Source of the DNA: Hirundichthys speculiger
Taxonomy: Eukaryota; Chordata; Actinopteri; Beloniformes; Exocoetidae
NCBI GenBank assembly: GCA_018398805.1
Contig: JAGFBZ010000814.1
Location: forward strand, 1,550,001-1,614,000
Length of the DNA stretch: 64,000 nt
Direction of reading: 5' to 3'
This document shows positions 44,222 through 57,252 of this stretch, piece by piece. Position 1 is the first letter of the stretch. Every line of letters starts with the position of its first letter. The position numbers and the translations under genes are program-made. The notes below the pieces were generated by a model. That model ran no database searches, had not been told where the DNA came from, and saw only the letters and a list, made by a program, of their open reading frames with translations.

Positions 44222-47200
44222 GAGTTTTTTGTGTTCATTTTGCTCTGCTGTTAGTGTTCACTGAAGATGAACCATTCTACTCTCTGTGGACAAAACCTAC
44301 CAAACAAATGCAATTTGGAGCAGTTTTCAAGGCTGGAAGGATCAGTCATTGCACAGGGCGCGTTGGGTGGTCAGTGCATGTGACCTTCTGGCGGTGGGGC
44401 CCCACAACCTCCATCCATCCCTATTTGAAGACAGTTATCAGGGACAGCAGCCTGAGTGACACACTCCCAGCTGGCCTTCCCTGGAGAAAATCCTGTGGAG
44501 TGCAGGGAACAATCCCCCTGGTGCACTGAGGTGTGCATGTGTGTATGCAGTCCCTCCGTACAGATAGGACTCTGTGACTCTGAGATATGCGCAGGCTCAT
44601 TAATTAGAGGCTCTCATTATCCCCCCTCAGGCCCCAGACACTTAATCAACACCAAACTCCAACTAAGACACCAGCGTACATGCACTTACACACTCACACA
44701 CACACAAACACTCACTCACGCTCACCCATCTCACATATTTCACAGTGGGCTAAATTCTGACAGAACATCATCTACCAACACAGCTCTGTATAAAGAGGTG
44801 AATGAATGAATGCTGATGAGGGTTATTTGTTTTCAGTGATGTTCAGCACAACAGAATGGTGGGTGTCATTGCTGTTTAACACTTTCATTGTTATAATGTT
44901 GTTAAGCATTTCCAAGCAGATTAATCCAGCTGCCGTGTCTTTCCACGGCGGCAGTCTGTCAAATACTGTAAGTGATATTCTTATGTTACAAATTTTGAAA
45001 TGAAGGTCATCTGTATTCAAGGCTTACTCCTTCATAAATCATGAATTTCTGTCATGCATTTGGTCATATCTCATATATAGGTGTGTGTGTGTGTGTGTGT
45101 TTAGATATGCTCGCCTCCAGCTTGAAAGCATTTTAAACAATTCAAAGAATACCGCCCAGTCTGATGTCATGTGTATTATCACAGGTGCTATTCTTTTAAG
45201 ACGTGACCAGACTGTCGCTGTGCATTCGATCTGTGAGCAAATGTCCCTTAGAGCGGCAGAATTTACTTCCTTGAAACTCCAGTTGTCGTAATTAAAAGGC
45301 AGCTGTTTATCTAAGCGGGGGACAGAGCGTGTACAGAGTCATCCCAGCGTTGTGACTTAGGAGTAATTGTCTGTGTGGTAATTAATTATTCTCAGACATG
45401 CAGAAGAGCTTTTGGAGTGCTCTTCAGTGTTTCGTTTCGTTTTTTTCCCCAAGTGTATTTGTTGATTAAAAAAAAAAAAAAAACAACAGCCTTTTTGAGA
45501 GTTTTTATTTTTTTCCAAATGGCCTCTGTTGCAATCATGAGGATGATCCACTTTTCACATCACGTTGGAGCAGGCAAGCAGACAAATACATGCAATCACG
45601 CGTACACCGATGTTTATGAGCATACATAAGATAAGATGAGCTGTGTAATGGTGTGTTCACACTTGACAGGTTTAATTCAGTTAGAACAAACTCTGATCGC
45701 TCTGTCATCTAAACCTTGATGCACACCGAGCAAGTGGCCACCTTTTCAGATGAATGCATGACCAGTTCATACATTTTTATCTACTACTACTCAGTGACAG
45801 CATTGTTTTCTATCCACCGTATTGTATAGTGGTGCAATTTACAAAATAAGACACACTTTGGCTGTTTGAAGACATATAGGATGTTCTGCTGGCAAACCTG
45901 TCTGCCTTACACGAGTCCATCTTAATTTGAATGCAGCCGACTAAACTGCTCTGAGAGCCAAGCCAAGTTCATATACCAGCCTCACTCACCAGCCTCTGAT
46001 CAGAACTTTTACAGAAGAGACATTTTTGAGGGCGTGATTGGCAAGAACAAGAAAAGGAAGCACAAACTTTTAAACAGCTCCAAGTTGTGGAAAATGAAAG
46101 AGGGGGTTTTTGTTTCCCTCTGAAGGCTGGAGTCTGATTTCCTGTGCGGCTATGATTAGGAAAGCAGAGGCACGCACACGGAGCCCGCTTCTGTATGGAA
46201 ATGCCAGATGACAGGCTTCACTACGGAGAAACTGTTGCCGAGCAGCACACTGGGGTGGCCTTTGACTGGTCCTCAAAAATGCCTTCTACAAAACAACCTC
46301 TTGTGTCAACATATTTTTAGAAGGTGGGGTCGAGTTCAACAGTGTGTCATATGTGGCATCCATAGAATCTTTTCATGAGGAATTAAATCAATTTCATGTA
46401 ATCTCTTATCAAATTATTAAAATATAGATAATGTAGCATATAAATACAGAGTAACTCCGTCCTTTTTGTGCGCTATGAGCAAAGCACCAGCTGTGGATGC
46501 GGAAGTGTTGTCAAACATTTTGTTCGTGTTCATCCATGTGGATCACTGAGTGGACTCCCTGTGCACTGCAGGAGTTTGTCCATGAGGCCATATGTCAGCT
46601 TATCCCCTCCTCCTTCTTGTCTTTTGTCATCTGAGTGACCCCAAGGTGCACTACGGACCACGCTGACCCCTAAGAGACTCCAGCTTATTGAACAGCTCAC
46701 GGCTCCATAGAGTCCATTACCTAAACCAATTTAAATCACACTCACTTCGGCTTTGTTATTGACCATTTCCTTAATTCACTCTTCTTAGATGTGATTTCTC
46801 ATAAATAAGAAAGCTCACATGTTACTGTTGCTGTAATAATGCTGTCATATATCCAGTGGTGATAACTCTTTGCTTTCTGCAGCAGAGGAGTTCAGCAGCA
46901 CTAGTCCTTTGGTAACTGATGACCACCGTTCCGCTTCAAAACGTCTCCGATTCTGTGACTGTGAAGGTGATTGTGAGTTGGTTTGTACCAGATCAACCAT
47001 GTGCATTGCTTTCAGTTTTGCACACCCCGCAAAAGAAGTCAGTTTTTAAGCATGTCAGAGCTGCTGATTTTTTTTTTTCTCACTCCAGCCAAACAATGTC
47101 TAATAAAAAGCCTTGGCAACATTCTGCATCTGACTGCAATATGGGGTAAAATATTGCTCAATATACCGTATGTGACAGCTGCTCTCAGCAGAGAAAAACA

Positions 47201-47993
47201 GGGGAAATGTACATACAGTAAAAAGGGCTTTATTGGTATCTCCAGCATCCAAGGTCTTCCATCCTTGGTGAATTGTGCTTTTTATGTCTGAACACTATTT
47301 CCACATTGAAAAAAAAAAATTACCAAAGGACGCTAGCTTCTATTGATAGGCATCAAGGCAGTGTGGCAGAGCATGGTGTTATATTAATCTCTTTAGCTCA
47401 TTATAACCCATTTAAACTGCTAAGTTTCTGCACTGGATTTAAAGACCTACTGAGCAGATGGACCTTTCTTTGGGTTTTTAGACAAGTGTTTATTTATTTT
47501 TTTAATAAATCAAAGATATCCATTTCCATTCATTTGAGTGCAATGTTTGCACTGCAGTAAAATTTAGCACTGCACACACACAATAGAAAAGAAATCTTTG
47601 TAGATCTCTAGACTAATAGAGTGCTGTATGAATGTGTGGATGGGATGGATGAGTAAATGTAGCTTGTGGTGGTCAACAAGAGAGAACAGTGATTCATAAA
47701 TACAGTTGATTTACCATTTACAGTAATAATTCAAAGGATTCCATGGAAAGAAATTGTTAGTGGTATCAAAATGTTCAATCTTATAAGGGTTACATAAATG
47801 TAAAATTGAGATTAATATAGTGATGCCACTGGAAAAAGTAAGCTATACAGGTATGTCATTGAAAGGCTTTGGTTGGCAGGTACTACAAGATGTTTGCTTC
47901 AGAACTAATGAAGCTACAATTCGCTGTTCACTAACTAACTTTTTAGCCCAATTATCCTTTAAAGTTCGATTTCAAAGTAAGCACAAAAAAATA

Positions 47994-47996
<3 letters not shown>
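44222..47996. other. Non-coding DNA, 3.8 kb
   Basis: CA-rich text at 44690-44730 and a (GT)n tract at 45081-45102 are the only clear repeats. GGTGTGTTCACACTTG at 45651 resembles an end of a fish DNA transposon, but no opposite end was found. Other ORFs have no domains. Confidence 0.4.
45081..45102 (+). repeat. (GT)n microsatellite
   Basis: About eleven GT units in uninterrupted sequence. Confidence 0.95.

Positions 47997-48028
<32 letters not shown>
47997..48028 (+). repeat. T32 homopolymer
   Basis: The longest homopolymer in the window, 32 T, located about 100 bp upstream of the CpG-rich promoter region. Confidence 0.95.
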
Positions 48029-48033
<5 letters not shown>

Positions 48034-48237
48034 TCACAGCTCAATAGACCCTTGGTCCATGCCCTATATCTGACGGTATGCTTAAGAGCACGCAAGCACT
48101 GCTCACACTTTCAGGACCCGGGAAAGTGTCCCTGAGCAGCGCAGAGAGCCACGGCCCTCCTCCTGTCTGGGCGGCACCGGCAGCTTCGTGCGTAAACGTA
48201 AAGCGCACTTTTCAGTAAGTTGCGCGCCGGCGGCGCT

Positions 48238-48291
48238 ATGACCCTGCTGTTACCGGCCAGGCTGAGGGAGTGCAGGGGAGGAAGTCACTAG
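48238..48291 (+). other. Upstream ORF 1
   Basis: ATG to TAG, 17 codons (MTLLLPARLRECRGGSH), in the CpG-rich leader. It matters only if transcription starts upstream of 48238. Confidence 0.3.
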
Positions 48292-48368
48292 AGAGCTCTA
48301 GTCCAGTTTGTTGCTGTTGCAGGAATCACGGTTTCCTTCCAGCTCCTCGCAGAAATTCCTGGGATTTC

Positions 48369-48394
48369 TTTTTTATTTATTTATTTATTTATTT
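48369..48394 (+). repeat. (TTTA)n microsatellite
   Basis: Six or so TTTA units inside the otherwise CpG-rich promoter/leader region. Confidence 0.9.
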
Positions 48395-48937
48395 TCCTGC
48401 TTGTTCCCCCCTCCTTCCCATCAATGCAACACCAGAGCTTGTCGCGCCGTCTCCGTCGGGCTCTGTTTGACTGTTTCTCCACTCACACTTCCAAAAGTGT
48501 GTCTTGGGAGCCGAGAAACGGAATTTGATCACTGTGATGAATATTTCTGCGTTTCGGCACACATTTCGCCTTCCTGTCGTCCCCGCTGGAGCTGGGAGGA
48601 CAGACTGGACACAGTTTATCCGCACCGCGTTGGACTAACGTCGCAGCCTCATTAGGCGAAGGATATCATTTTGAAAAAAGTTTTAGGATCATTTTTTTTC
48701 CTTTACAGTGTCTGGCTTGGTCCTGGGGGGCGCCGATCCTGCGCGCGAGTGAGAAAGGAGTGGGTTAACGGACTTTGGATTTACGCACAAGACCCTTTCA
48801 CCTAAACATTGCCACTCGACGCCGTGTGTCTGTGATTTATCCTCCGAGTTCAGCCGTGGATTTAACCGTGGTGTGATTTGTGTTGACTGCGCTATCGCCT
48901 CCCTAAATTGCCGCAAAGCTGAGACTCGCGCACCATC

Positions 48938-48997
48938 ATGAATCGCTTGTTGGAGAAAATCTGCTGCAAAATCGAGGGAAGTGGAGAGGCAGCATGA
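48938..48997 (+). other. Upstream ORF 2 in the leader
   Basis: ATG to TGA, 19 codons (MNRLLEKICCKIEGSGEAA), beginning in a good initiation context (CACCATCATGA, A at -3). It ends 78 bp before the main ATG, so it could lower translation of the main frame or allow reinitiation. It is judged regulatory, not a gene, on position alone. Confidence 0.4.
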
Positions 48998-49075
48998 CTT
49001 GCGCTCTGGATTTCTTTGAATCTCCGTTCCATTCTCATATAATATCTTAATGCTGTTCAATTTTGGTTTACAAAT

Positions 49076-49102
49076 ATGATGAAATGGCAGCCCCGGAAGA
49101 AG
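49076..49102 (+). CDS. First coding exon segment of an unrecognised gene
   Basis: After a long CpG-rich leader two ATGs in tandem open a frame encoding MMKWQPRKK, cut in phase 0 by a near-consensus donor (AAG|GTGAGT at 49103). Upstream in-frame stops close the frame, so this is the true N-terminus if the exon is real. The strong donor, CpG context and presence of an upstream ORF make this the best host-gene signal in the window. Nine residues, basic with one Trp, do not identify the protein and show no signal peptide. The rest must lie beyond a large intron: candidate acceptors are at 56030 and 57978, but the true exon 2 may be outside the window. An entirely noncoding first exon is also possible. 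Confidence 0.5.
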
Positions 49103-52100
49103 GTGAGTCGATCTAATTGCTATTTTCTTTTAAAGTTTTGATGATGAATAACCTTTCTGCTGTGGATCATAAGTTGGAAAGAGGGGGCTCGCTCTCAGAT
49201 TGCTGCTCTGACAGTTCGTTCACTACAGATTAGACCTAGATAGCAGTAATCACAGCAGCACTGAAAGCCTACTATAGTAAACTATACTTAACTGTACTCA
49301 AGCAGTTCCTAAGTTCCTTATCCTTTTCCACTTTGATCTGTCTTACTCTTTGTACGTTTTTGTTACACTTCCTAATAATTATAATGACAGGAAGTCATCT
49401 GCTGTCATGCCTCTCTCTATACATTCAATACTTGCACATTCATAGTGCTTTTCATGGGGTTTAAAATTTACTCTGACATACAGAACTTTGCATGTTCTGT
49501 ATGTCCTGCTTCTCTTCTGTAAGACGGTCAGACCTATATTCTTAACCGGGGCTAATAAAAGCGTCAGTGATTAATCAGGGTGGGAATCTCTGGAAATGGG
49601 GGGACATGGCCTATATTGTGGAACCCAGTGTTTAAAAAAAGGGAATAACTTTGTCATATTCCAAAACAGAAAATTAAAAAACATTCTGCAATGTATGTTT
49701 CTAAAGTTTCATAATGAATAGGCACCTTTTCTGCCTCACTATTTTGTCAGGAGGGCTTAACATGTGTCTTGGTTTCTTATTTCAGTGATTAGACATACAT
49801 TTTCTCTTCAAGCCTGTATTGTTTTAGCTGTCTCCTATTTCTCAATTTCCAAAGCCTTTGGGTATTGCAGCATGGAAAATATCTGAAAATCATCTGGGGT
49901 CTATAAAAAATTGGTAGCACAAAAAAATGCCTATGGTTTGGATTTTTACCAGCAGGGGGCACCTTTCTGACAAGAAACAGTCTTGCCTTAGCACAAGGCT
50001 TTAAACGGATTTAGTCACAAGAAGGAAAATGAAAGGATGAGTTATTCCTTTTTATTCATTATCGCCCGGTTTATTTTCATAAACATATGTATGTATACCA
50101 TTTGAACTTTTCTTATCACAATGACATGCACTCAGGAACATCATAAATACTTTTACTGCACAGCTGATACATCATGATGATGTTGCATCTTTTTTTTAAA
50201 ACTACCCTGCACAGTATCAAAATCACTGTTAACCAGTGCCAGAAGGAGTGTGGCCTCTGCTGCTGGCGTCAGTAGTTTTTTTTTTTGTAAGTGACCTAGA
50301 GTATTTTTTCCCCTCCTCAGTAAAAAAAAAATCTACATGTTGTGTAGTCTGCTTCCAATGTCATGAATTTGGATAGTGTCACCCTGAAAGTAGAGAAGAA
50401 TGACATTTATCAAAACCCAGCTACTTAATGTCAGATTATGGACTGAGAAAATAATGCTATGAGCATGTTCTAATGATTTCTACAGCTGTGAAGTGTAGCT
50501 GCCAGAGCCATTCATGAGACCCCCCTTTGAGGGCTGAAAGCCTTCTCTCACTACAGGAACTGATTCCTAGCGCCGCTGTACTGTGCTTAAATTGAACTTA
50601 TCTCCAAAATAACACTGCCTTTTTAAATATCGATTCACAACTTACACCGATGAGAGCACACTAGATGGCTCATTTTAGGGGCTCCCATCAAGAAGGAAAA
50701 AAGGTTGTTGTCTTGTGTGATGCTGATTAATTGGCCTGATGGCGATGCTGCAGCCTGGATACGTATGAATGATCAGAAACACTTAGAGAACAAACCACAG
50801 ACCCATCGGCCAGTGCTCAATAGTTTCGATGTGCCATACACATCTCGCTTATGTGTGATTTTGTGCTTGTCCGACATTGTCCCTCCACACTGATATTTCA
50901 TTCACTGCCAAGGGTGTCCTCTGACTAAGATATTGCAAAAAGCAGCAAGGAGACTTGAAGAAAAGACCATACGGCTACAGTGCTCCACATTGTAAAGAAA
51001 GCAATTATTTTAAAATGCTATGCTCTCCTTTATAAAATACACACAATAATTCACAAAAGATTATCAATTTTCCCTGTTCTTGCTTCGTCTTTATCAGCGT
51101 CTAAATCAGTCTTTTTATGACACTTGAAGAGCGATAAGAATCAATAGGCGGTGTAGGACAATCACGTGGATTCAGACTGAGTGTCCAGTCCTCCTCCTCA
51201 TAATGGATTACACAAATGAGTCAAAATTCCTAATGCCTAATGTTAAAGAGGGGATAGCAATTGCTTTAATGGAACAGAAACCTTGCCTGTTCTGCAAGGA
51301 GAATGGTAGTAAAGGAGCTTGTGTGATTAACTTTCTCTTTCTGTGATTTGATGGAGTTGTTTTGAACGGCTCAGCTGATAAAGGAAGACAGACTGACGAT
51401 GAAAAAATGCTGAAGAGGAAGTATATGATTATCTACTGCCATTGTGTGTTGCTAAGGTTAGATGATGCTGTCTCTTCAGTAATAATCAGTGCCCACCCCC
51501 TTAAAAAAAAAAAGAAAAGCAGAGCACAACCTGTGGAAGACTTCTTTCACTTTAAAGAATTTTGTTGTGTTTTTGTCAGTTTTAAAATGCTTGGGCTGAT
51601 GTCAAACATTAGCTATTGGCCTTTTAGAGGAAACTAAGCATAAGAAATGTGGACAAAACTCCGTCCTGGGGGAAAGGTAACTCAGTGAGTTAGATAGGAA
51701 ATGCCAGCATGTCTGCACTGAAATTTACAGTGTAGCCACTGGGTTATTATAATCCTTATAACTCAAGTTGTCCTGGCTGAAATATGTGGGGGCATGTACG
51801 TACATATGTGCACACAGCTCTAAAGAAGTTTGGACATTCATCATGGACTGCAGTGGCTGGAGTTTGTCATTTTTTTTTTTCTTAATGATTAATTTTTGTT
51901 GCCAAAAAACTCTGCATACTACTTTTTTTCTTTGCATCTCAGCGTGTTATGAAGTCATAAACATCCCATATTATGTCGAGCAAAAGCTTGGGCACTAGCT
52001 GTTAATATACGGGGTGGCTTCACATTACAAAGGCAGACTTTGCATTCAGACCTTGGGACGATTTTGACAAAGTCAGAAGGACGTTTCTGTTTGTTTTTGT

Positions 52101-55100
52101 GGTCATACCAGATGTTTCTGTGGGTTCCACACACTTGACTTAAGGTTCTCTCACCTGGGAGTGACAGGACGGTCTGCTCAAGTTTCTGTTTCCAGACTCA
52201 CTGGGAGCAGGGACTTTTACTATCAGCGGGAGCTCTCTTACATCTCTGACCATGTTCATTGGGTTTATACCTCTGGGATTTTCTTATGCTGCTTCCTCTC
52301 TTTGATTTTTTATTTTTTTTTATGAGCTCACTGATGGGGTAAAGGACTTCACCTTCTCTCCCAGTGATCTATCAGTACTCGTGGCATCTTATGGCTTTCA
52401 GCAGCAGAATGATTTTAAAATTCAATTACAGCAATGGAAGCCCACTGAAATGTGAAAAAACAGTTCTGGAAGACAACCTTGTAAGGAAAGAAGAAAGCTG
52501 GCACCGGGGGGGGGGTAACATGGGAGAAGCTGAGAGCGGCAGACAGATTGAGTTATGTTGGGGGACAAATGAATGGGTTCTTGATTGCTGGACAGTAGGA
52601 AATAAAAATGTTGATAGGGGAATATTTTGGAGAAGAGTCAGGATTTCTGTCAAGGTGAAGAGATTTGAGATGGTCTGGCTTTGAGCAGAAGAAAATAGAG
52701 AAGAGTTCAAAGCTGGAGGAAAAGGTGGTTCTGGTGATAGAGATTTGGATTTGGGGAGTGAGAGGCCCTAGAGACATGCAGCGGGGATAATTAATGATAG
52801 GGAGTGGTAGCACCTGCTGTTGCTGATGCTGCGCAGTATTTACAGCCCAGCATGCCAAATAGAGCAGGATGCGGCTGCATGGCCGGCCCCCTTGGCCCCA
52901 CCCCCCCGCAGGCGTGAAAAGATAATGCAGAGCTGGGGATCGGGTCAAGTGTGGAGGGTTGCAGGTAACTTGGGGAACATCAACTCAGCAATACAGCTGA
53001 AATTTATGTACTGTGCTCACTCTGTTAATCCCAGGCCAGTGCCTCCCATTGAGAGATCCGGAGAGTGACGGAGGTCAGAATATAGAGCCTCGTGCAAGAC
53101 GATGGCTTTCTTTTCTTTGACTGCGATGCAGTAGTCTGCAGAAAGCACAAGCTGCAGGCACACCTCCGCTAAGGCACTCTTGGGAGTCCATTGTCAAAAC
53201 ACAGGAGAGGCAACGGGGACTCGGCCAGCCAGCGCTCATTAATCGTCATTCTTAAAACCTGCACTGTGAGGGTTGAGATGGATTTTTGGACATAGCAATT
53301 GGTAAATACAAAAATTGATTTATGTGTAGATCAGTCCATTTGTAATGTTTTCCCCAAGCCTCAAAGCTCTCAATTCTGATTTGCTGCCCCTTTCCTTTTC
53401 CCCTCAGTGCTTCTGTTTGAGCAAATGGACCCATGTTTGAGTTTATTGAGGTCATTGTTCCAGGGGTGTGGTCAGCAGCTCTTGGGGATCAAGAGGTGCC
53501 TGCCTGTGGGTGCCTCCACAGTGAACAAAGCAGACCTGACTTGATGGACCACATCAATAGGAACACATTTCCTTGTTCTGTGAGGTGGAACGGTCCTCTA
53601 TTGGACTTGAGCTCCATTCTTTTTATTCTTTCATTGGCTAAGCCTCTGTATTATATACTTAGTTGTGCATACACTGAAGGCAGCCCATGTTTCAGACATA
53701 AGATTGATAAAACATGCTTTAAGCAAGGGCTGTCAGTGGCTCTGGAGCCATATCCCCTCAGCATATGGCCTGAAAAACATGCATACTTTTCCCTTTTTCA
53801 CAACATTTATCAGAGCACAGCTGCCAAAACCACAGCTCCTGCATTCCTCTGTAACTCCACACTGGATCAGGTCCAGCGGGCCGGGCAGTGCAGTGTATCC
53901 GCTTTGGAGCTCCAGCTGTCTCCAGCCAATGCAGCCCTTGTGTTGTGACAGACGTTTGTTTTTGGTGTGTTTTAGAGAAGGCCCGTGATCCTGCCTGGAT
54001 GTAGACGTGAGAAGAACTGCTAATACCCCCTGCCTCCTAAATCCCACTAATTCCATCTCTTCTTTTGTCAGAGTTGGAATTCATAAGCCTTTCTTTGAAG
54101 ACTCAATTTTCCAGGAGTGTGTCCTTTCGATTAGTAGTAGCCTTCATGCAGCCAGGACTTTTCCATTTCTGGATTAGCAGCCTTGTTGGGCACCCGAGTG
54201 GTCAGTATGTTGTCCAGGAAGACATAATTGCTGAGTACTGAGGATGACTCAACCAGAGGGCTTGTTTAGAAGTCGCAGAAATGACCAAGACCTGAGGAGA
54301 TTGCTTAAGCTCTGTTCACCGTCAGTCCCACCCAGCTGGCCCTACTTCTCCTCACTTTTCTAGCCACACTGGACATTGTGAGGGTAACAAAGAAAGATTT
54401 TTTTTTTTACTTGCTAGCTGTAAAATCCAACAGCAAGGAATGACAAATGGTTCTGAGCATGACCCACTGAGCCTTTTCCATCTCTCTCTTCCCACTTGTA
54501 ACTTTGGGTATATTTATATGAGGCTTATACTGGGATATTTATGTCAGCCATATGTTTATAGTTGCTAAGATATGTGGGCCAGGAACACTGGCTTATGCTC
54601 AGTGGGCTTGTTTCCTAAGGGAGAATCATGATTCCAGCTTCCTTAACAAGGCGGACAGACAGGTGTTGACTGACAGGCACACTGAGATAGACTCTGTAAT
54701 GAGGATTGCAGAACAAACCTCTGTGGTTCATCCTCCCCATGTGTCTCCTTCTCAAATAATCTCATGCCTCATAGATTTTATATACTGTATCTTACCAAGG
54801 TGTCTGTTGCAGGCTAATAGAGATACTTAACAGTATCGCCGTGGCCTCTCTATTCCCCCACACCATGTTACCCCCTGTTTTACATGCCATGGTGGCTGCC
54901 TGTCTCTTAAAACAGAAAGTGGTTTTGTTTGCGTATGGCCTTCAGTGCACTTCTGGATGGTTACGACTTCAATTTCTTTTAATTATGTTGTGTGTCTATA
55001 AACGTTTCAAGAAGTCCATTCCAGTATGGGCGCACATTTTAAATTGCCTGGTTTTTTTCTTGTTTTTTTTTTTTTGTTTGCATTGAGATCTCCTGGAAAA

Positions 55101-56029
55101 CGCTCATCCTGACAAGTGAGTTATATCCTAGTGTCAGATAAGACATGATTGATGCAAAGTGCACAATATTATCATCCATCAGAGATCCTGTAATACTTCC
55201 TCCTCCATCTCTTACCCAGACGGTAGTTCCCCTCCTCCACCTCTCTCTCTCTTGATCCATATTCCTGTGAGTGGGGTCATAAGCCACATCGGAGCATGCA
55301 TTGTTCAGCAGTCAGAAGAGGGCTCCAGTTACCACTGTGAAATCTCAAGCATCAGCAAGTCTTTGCTGTTTAAATATACTGCATGAGGCTGAATCCAGCT
55401 ACAGTTTACAGTCAGACATTCAACAAGGTAAATCAGGGCGCCAGCCTAACTTTTTCCACCAGTCATGCTCGTGCTTCTAATGTTAAATTTTAGGAGCACC
55501 AGTAAAACATTTAGGGGTATATAGTTCAGCATGTTTCCATGTATTAATATATTGTTTGCATTACTCATGCATGAATGGATCTTTTTAGTTTTTTGTTATT
55601 AAATAAATCACACATAGTGTACTGTTTTAAGGGTTGGTGTTATAAAGTCAAGAAGTGTTTCTTGAGACACAATGATAAAACACAAACAGGCTATGAGGAG
55701 AAGTCAGCACAAGTAAGGTAATAAAAACAGAAAGAAGGAGGAGAAACTTATCGGTGTGTTTTGCTCTTGTTGTAAAGATGGGAGTGGAAGCCTCCACTTC
55801 ATCTAGAATGATGAAGAACAGAAGAGAATTCTCTCTTTTTCTCTGTCTTTTTTTTAAGACATCACAAGGCAGCTGCCTTGCAAAATTAGACTCAAAAACA
55901 GCAGGTATTTGCCAATAAACCAATTATAAAGACGGACACTGTTCAGGCTGCTTATCCAAGATGCATTGTGAGTATGACGGGTCAACTGATGAATTAATTT
56001 TTATGTTTTATGTTTTCTCTTTTTTCCAG
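49103..56029 (+). other. Presumed first intron, 5' part
   Basis: The sequence follows the GTGAGT donor and contains no accepted exon. Seen in it: a strong CTCF motif at 49949-49963, conserved-looking AT-rich DNA at about 51130-51290, a G10 run at about 52505, and a 171-codon frame at 53433-53948 without domains. No transposon ends are recognised, which is unusual compared with the upstream half of the window. Confidence 0.45.
49949..49963 (+). promoter_or_regulatory. Strong CTCF motif in presumed intron 1
   Basis: CCAGCAGGGGGCACC matches the CTCF core consensus at every informative position. It lies about 850 bp downstream of the presumed first exon, a common location for promoter-proximal insulator or loop-anchor sites. 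Confidence 0.55.
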
Positions 56030-56086
56030 AACTCAAGCTGTGAGTCTGTGTCTTTCAGTGAAAAACCCCAGTCTTCCTCTGCTTGA
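56030..56086 (+). other. Candidate exon start (excellent acceptor)
   Basis: A long T/C tract ending TTTTTTCCAG precedes 56030, the best acceptor in the presumed intron. Joined in phase 0 to the first exon it would read NSSCESVSFSEKPQSSSA and stop at 56084-56086. It could also be a 10-bp microexon, because GTGAGT follows at 56040. Either a short terminal exon of a minor transcript or a cryptic site is possible. Confidence 0.2.
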
Positions 56087-57152
56087 GAATTGCTCTCTCG
56101 TTCTTAATTCCTCCAGTATTTGAACTGGCATTTGCGTTAGCAAAGGAGAGCGGCTGGAAGCTTATATTAGTATATTATATTAGTAGATGGGCACAGATGT
56201 GGGTGTGGCAATATTAGCATATTCATAGATCAACATTCAGAGCTGTAGAGTCACACTCCAAGGTATTTTAACATGGTTTTCAGGGTAACAAAAACTTTTA
56301 AATGCTCTTTGTTAGGAACTCAGTTGAGTGTTTAGGAGATTAAAAACTGCTTCAGTAGAACATAAACCAAAACTCCATCAATTAAAACTTATTGTATTTT
56401 TATTTAAATTGCCCAATATTGTAAAATTATTTATTAGTAATGTGGTCATAAAGATGTTGTGTAAGTTCGCACTTCAGTGTCTAGGTTTAAGCAGTAAATG
56501 TTTTTTTCTTTCACATATAAATGTGATCCATGAATTTTGTGAATGCCAGCTCTGTTTTAGACCTTTTTCACGTTTATTGCAATTTCAGTCCCTTCTGCAG
56601 ACTCACACGTAGATTCATGAGTTTAATATGGTGCTTACAGACACACCAGCGCATCTGTCTCTCTGTAGTTAACATTTTATGCTGATGGTGTGCTTTGTGG
56701 TGTTGCATTTTTAAACTTTTCATTTAAGTAAGAGTCTTCTTCAAAAGGTTTGGGCCTTAGCGGGAGCAGTCCATCAGTTACAAAATATGGCTTTTCTTTC
56801 TTTGCAACATTTCAGCCTCTTAAAATGTGTGAGCCCATATTGTCAGAAACATAAGAGGCCAGAAGCATAAATGATGTTTAAAAACCATGCATATGTCTTT
56901 TTCCAATCATAAACTAGTACTTTGACAGAAGGTTGTGTGGTGTGTGTACACCTCATTCCTTCTGCAGACCATGCATGCACTTTTAACCTAATATGGTGAA
57001 GTGGAAATGGAATGAAATATAACAGAATTTGACAGAAAAAAAGAAAGTATAACAATATGGTAGTGATTTTTGTCTGATCTTTTCATTTTCTGAAGAATAT
57101 ACTCTCATCTTGATAAAGGGTGAGGGGGTTTTCTCTGGGTAGTCAAGCATTA

Positions 57153-57252
57153 GTGTTAGGGTTAATTGGTCCTAATTTGACCGTAGGAGTGAGTGTGAGA
57201 GCATACCCCACCTCTCTTCTGATGACAGCTGGGATAGGTGAATAAATGAATG
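57153..57252 (+). mobile_element. Truncated SINE copy
   Basis: GTTAGGGTTAATTGGTCCTA, CGTAGGAGTGAGTGTGAG and AGCTGGGATAGG occur in the order of the SINE body described at 11127-13383, here on the + strand. It ends with an (ATGA)n-like tail near 57240-57252. The tRNA-like head is missing. Confidence 0.7.

Larger units (their letters stand above)
48100..48960 (+). promoter_or_regulatory. CpG-rich promoter / 5' leader region
   Basis: CpG content rises sharply here compared with the depleted flanks, for example TTGCGCGCCGGCGGCGC near 48220 and CTGCGCGCGAG near 48738. GGGCGG words suit Sp1-type activation. The region leads directly into a + strand leader and a coding start at 49076. No clear TATA box is placed, so start sites may be dispersed. 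A (TTTA)n tract at 48369-48394 and an acceptor-like TTTTTTTTCCTTTACAG at about 48693-48709 suggest that the leader could be alternatively spliced. The transcription start cannot be fixed from sequence alone. Confidence 0.6.

Noticed and set aside
45650..45740. GGTGTGTTCACACTTG, resembling a fish DNA-transposon end
   Set aside because: No matching opposite end or target duplication found within several kilobases.
53433..53948. 171-codon + strand open frame, overlapped by frames on both strands
   Set aside because: No family motif, no good splice or initiation context, and overlapping open frames of similar length point to locally low stop density, not coding.
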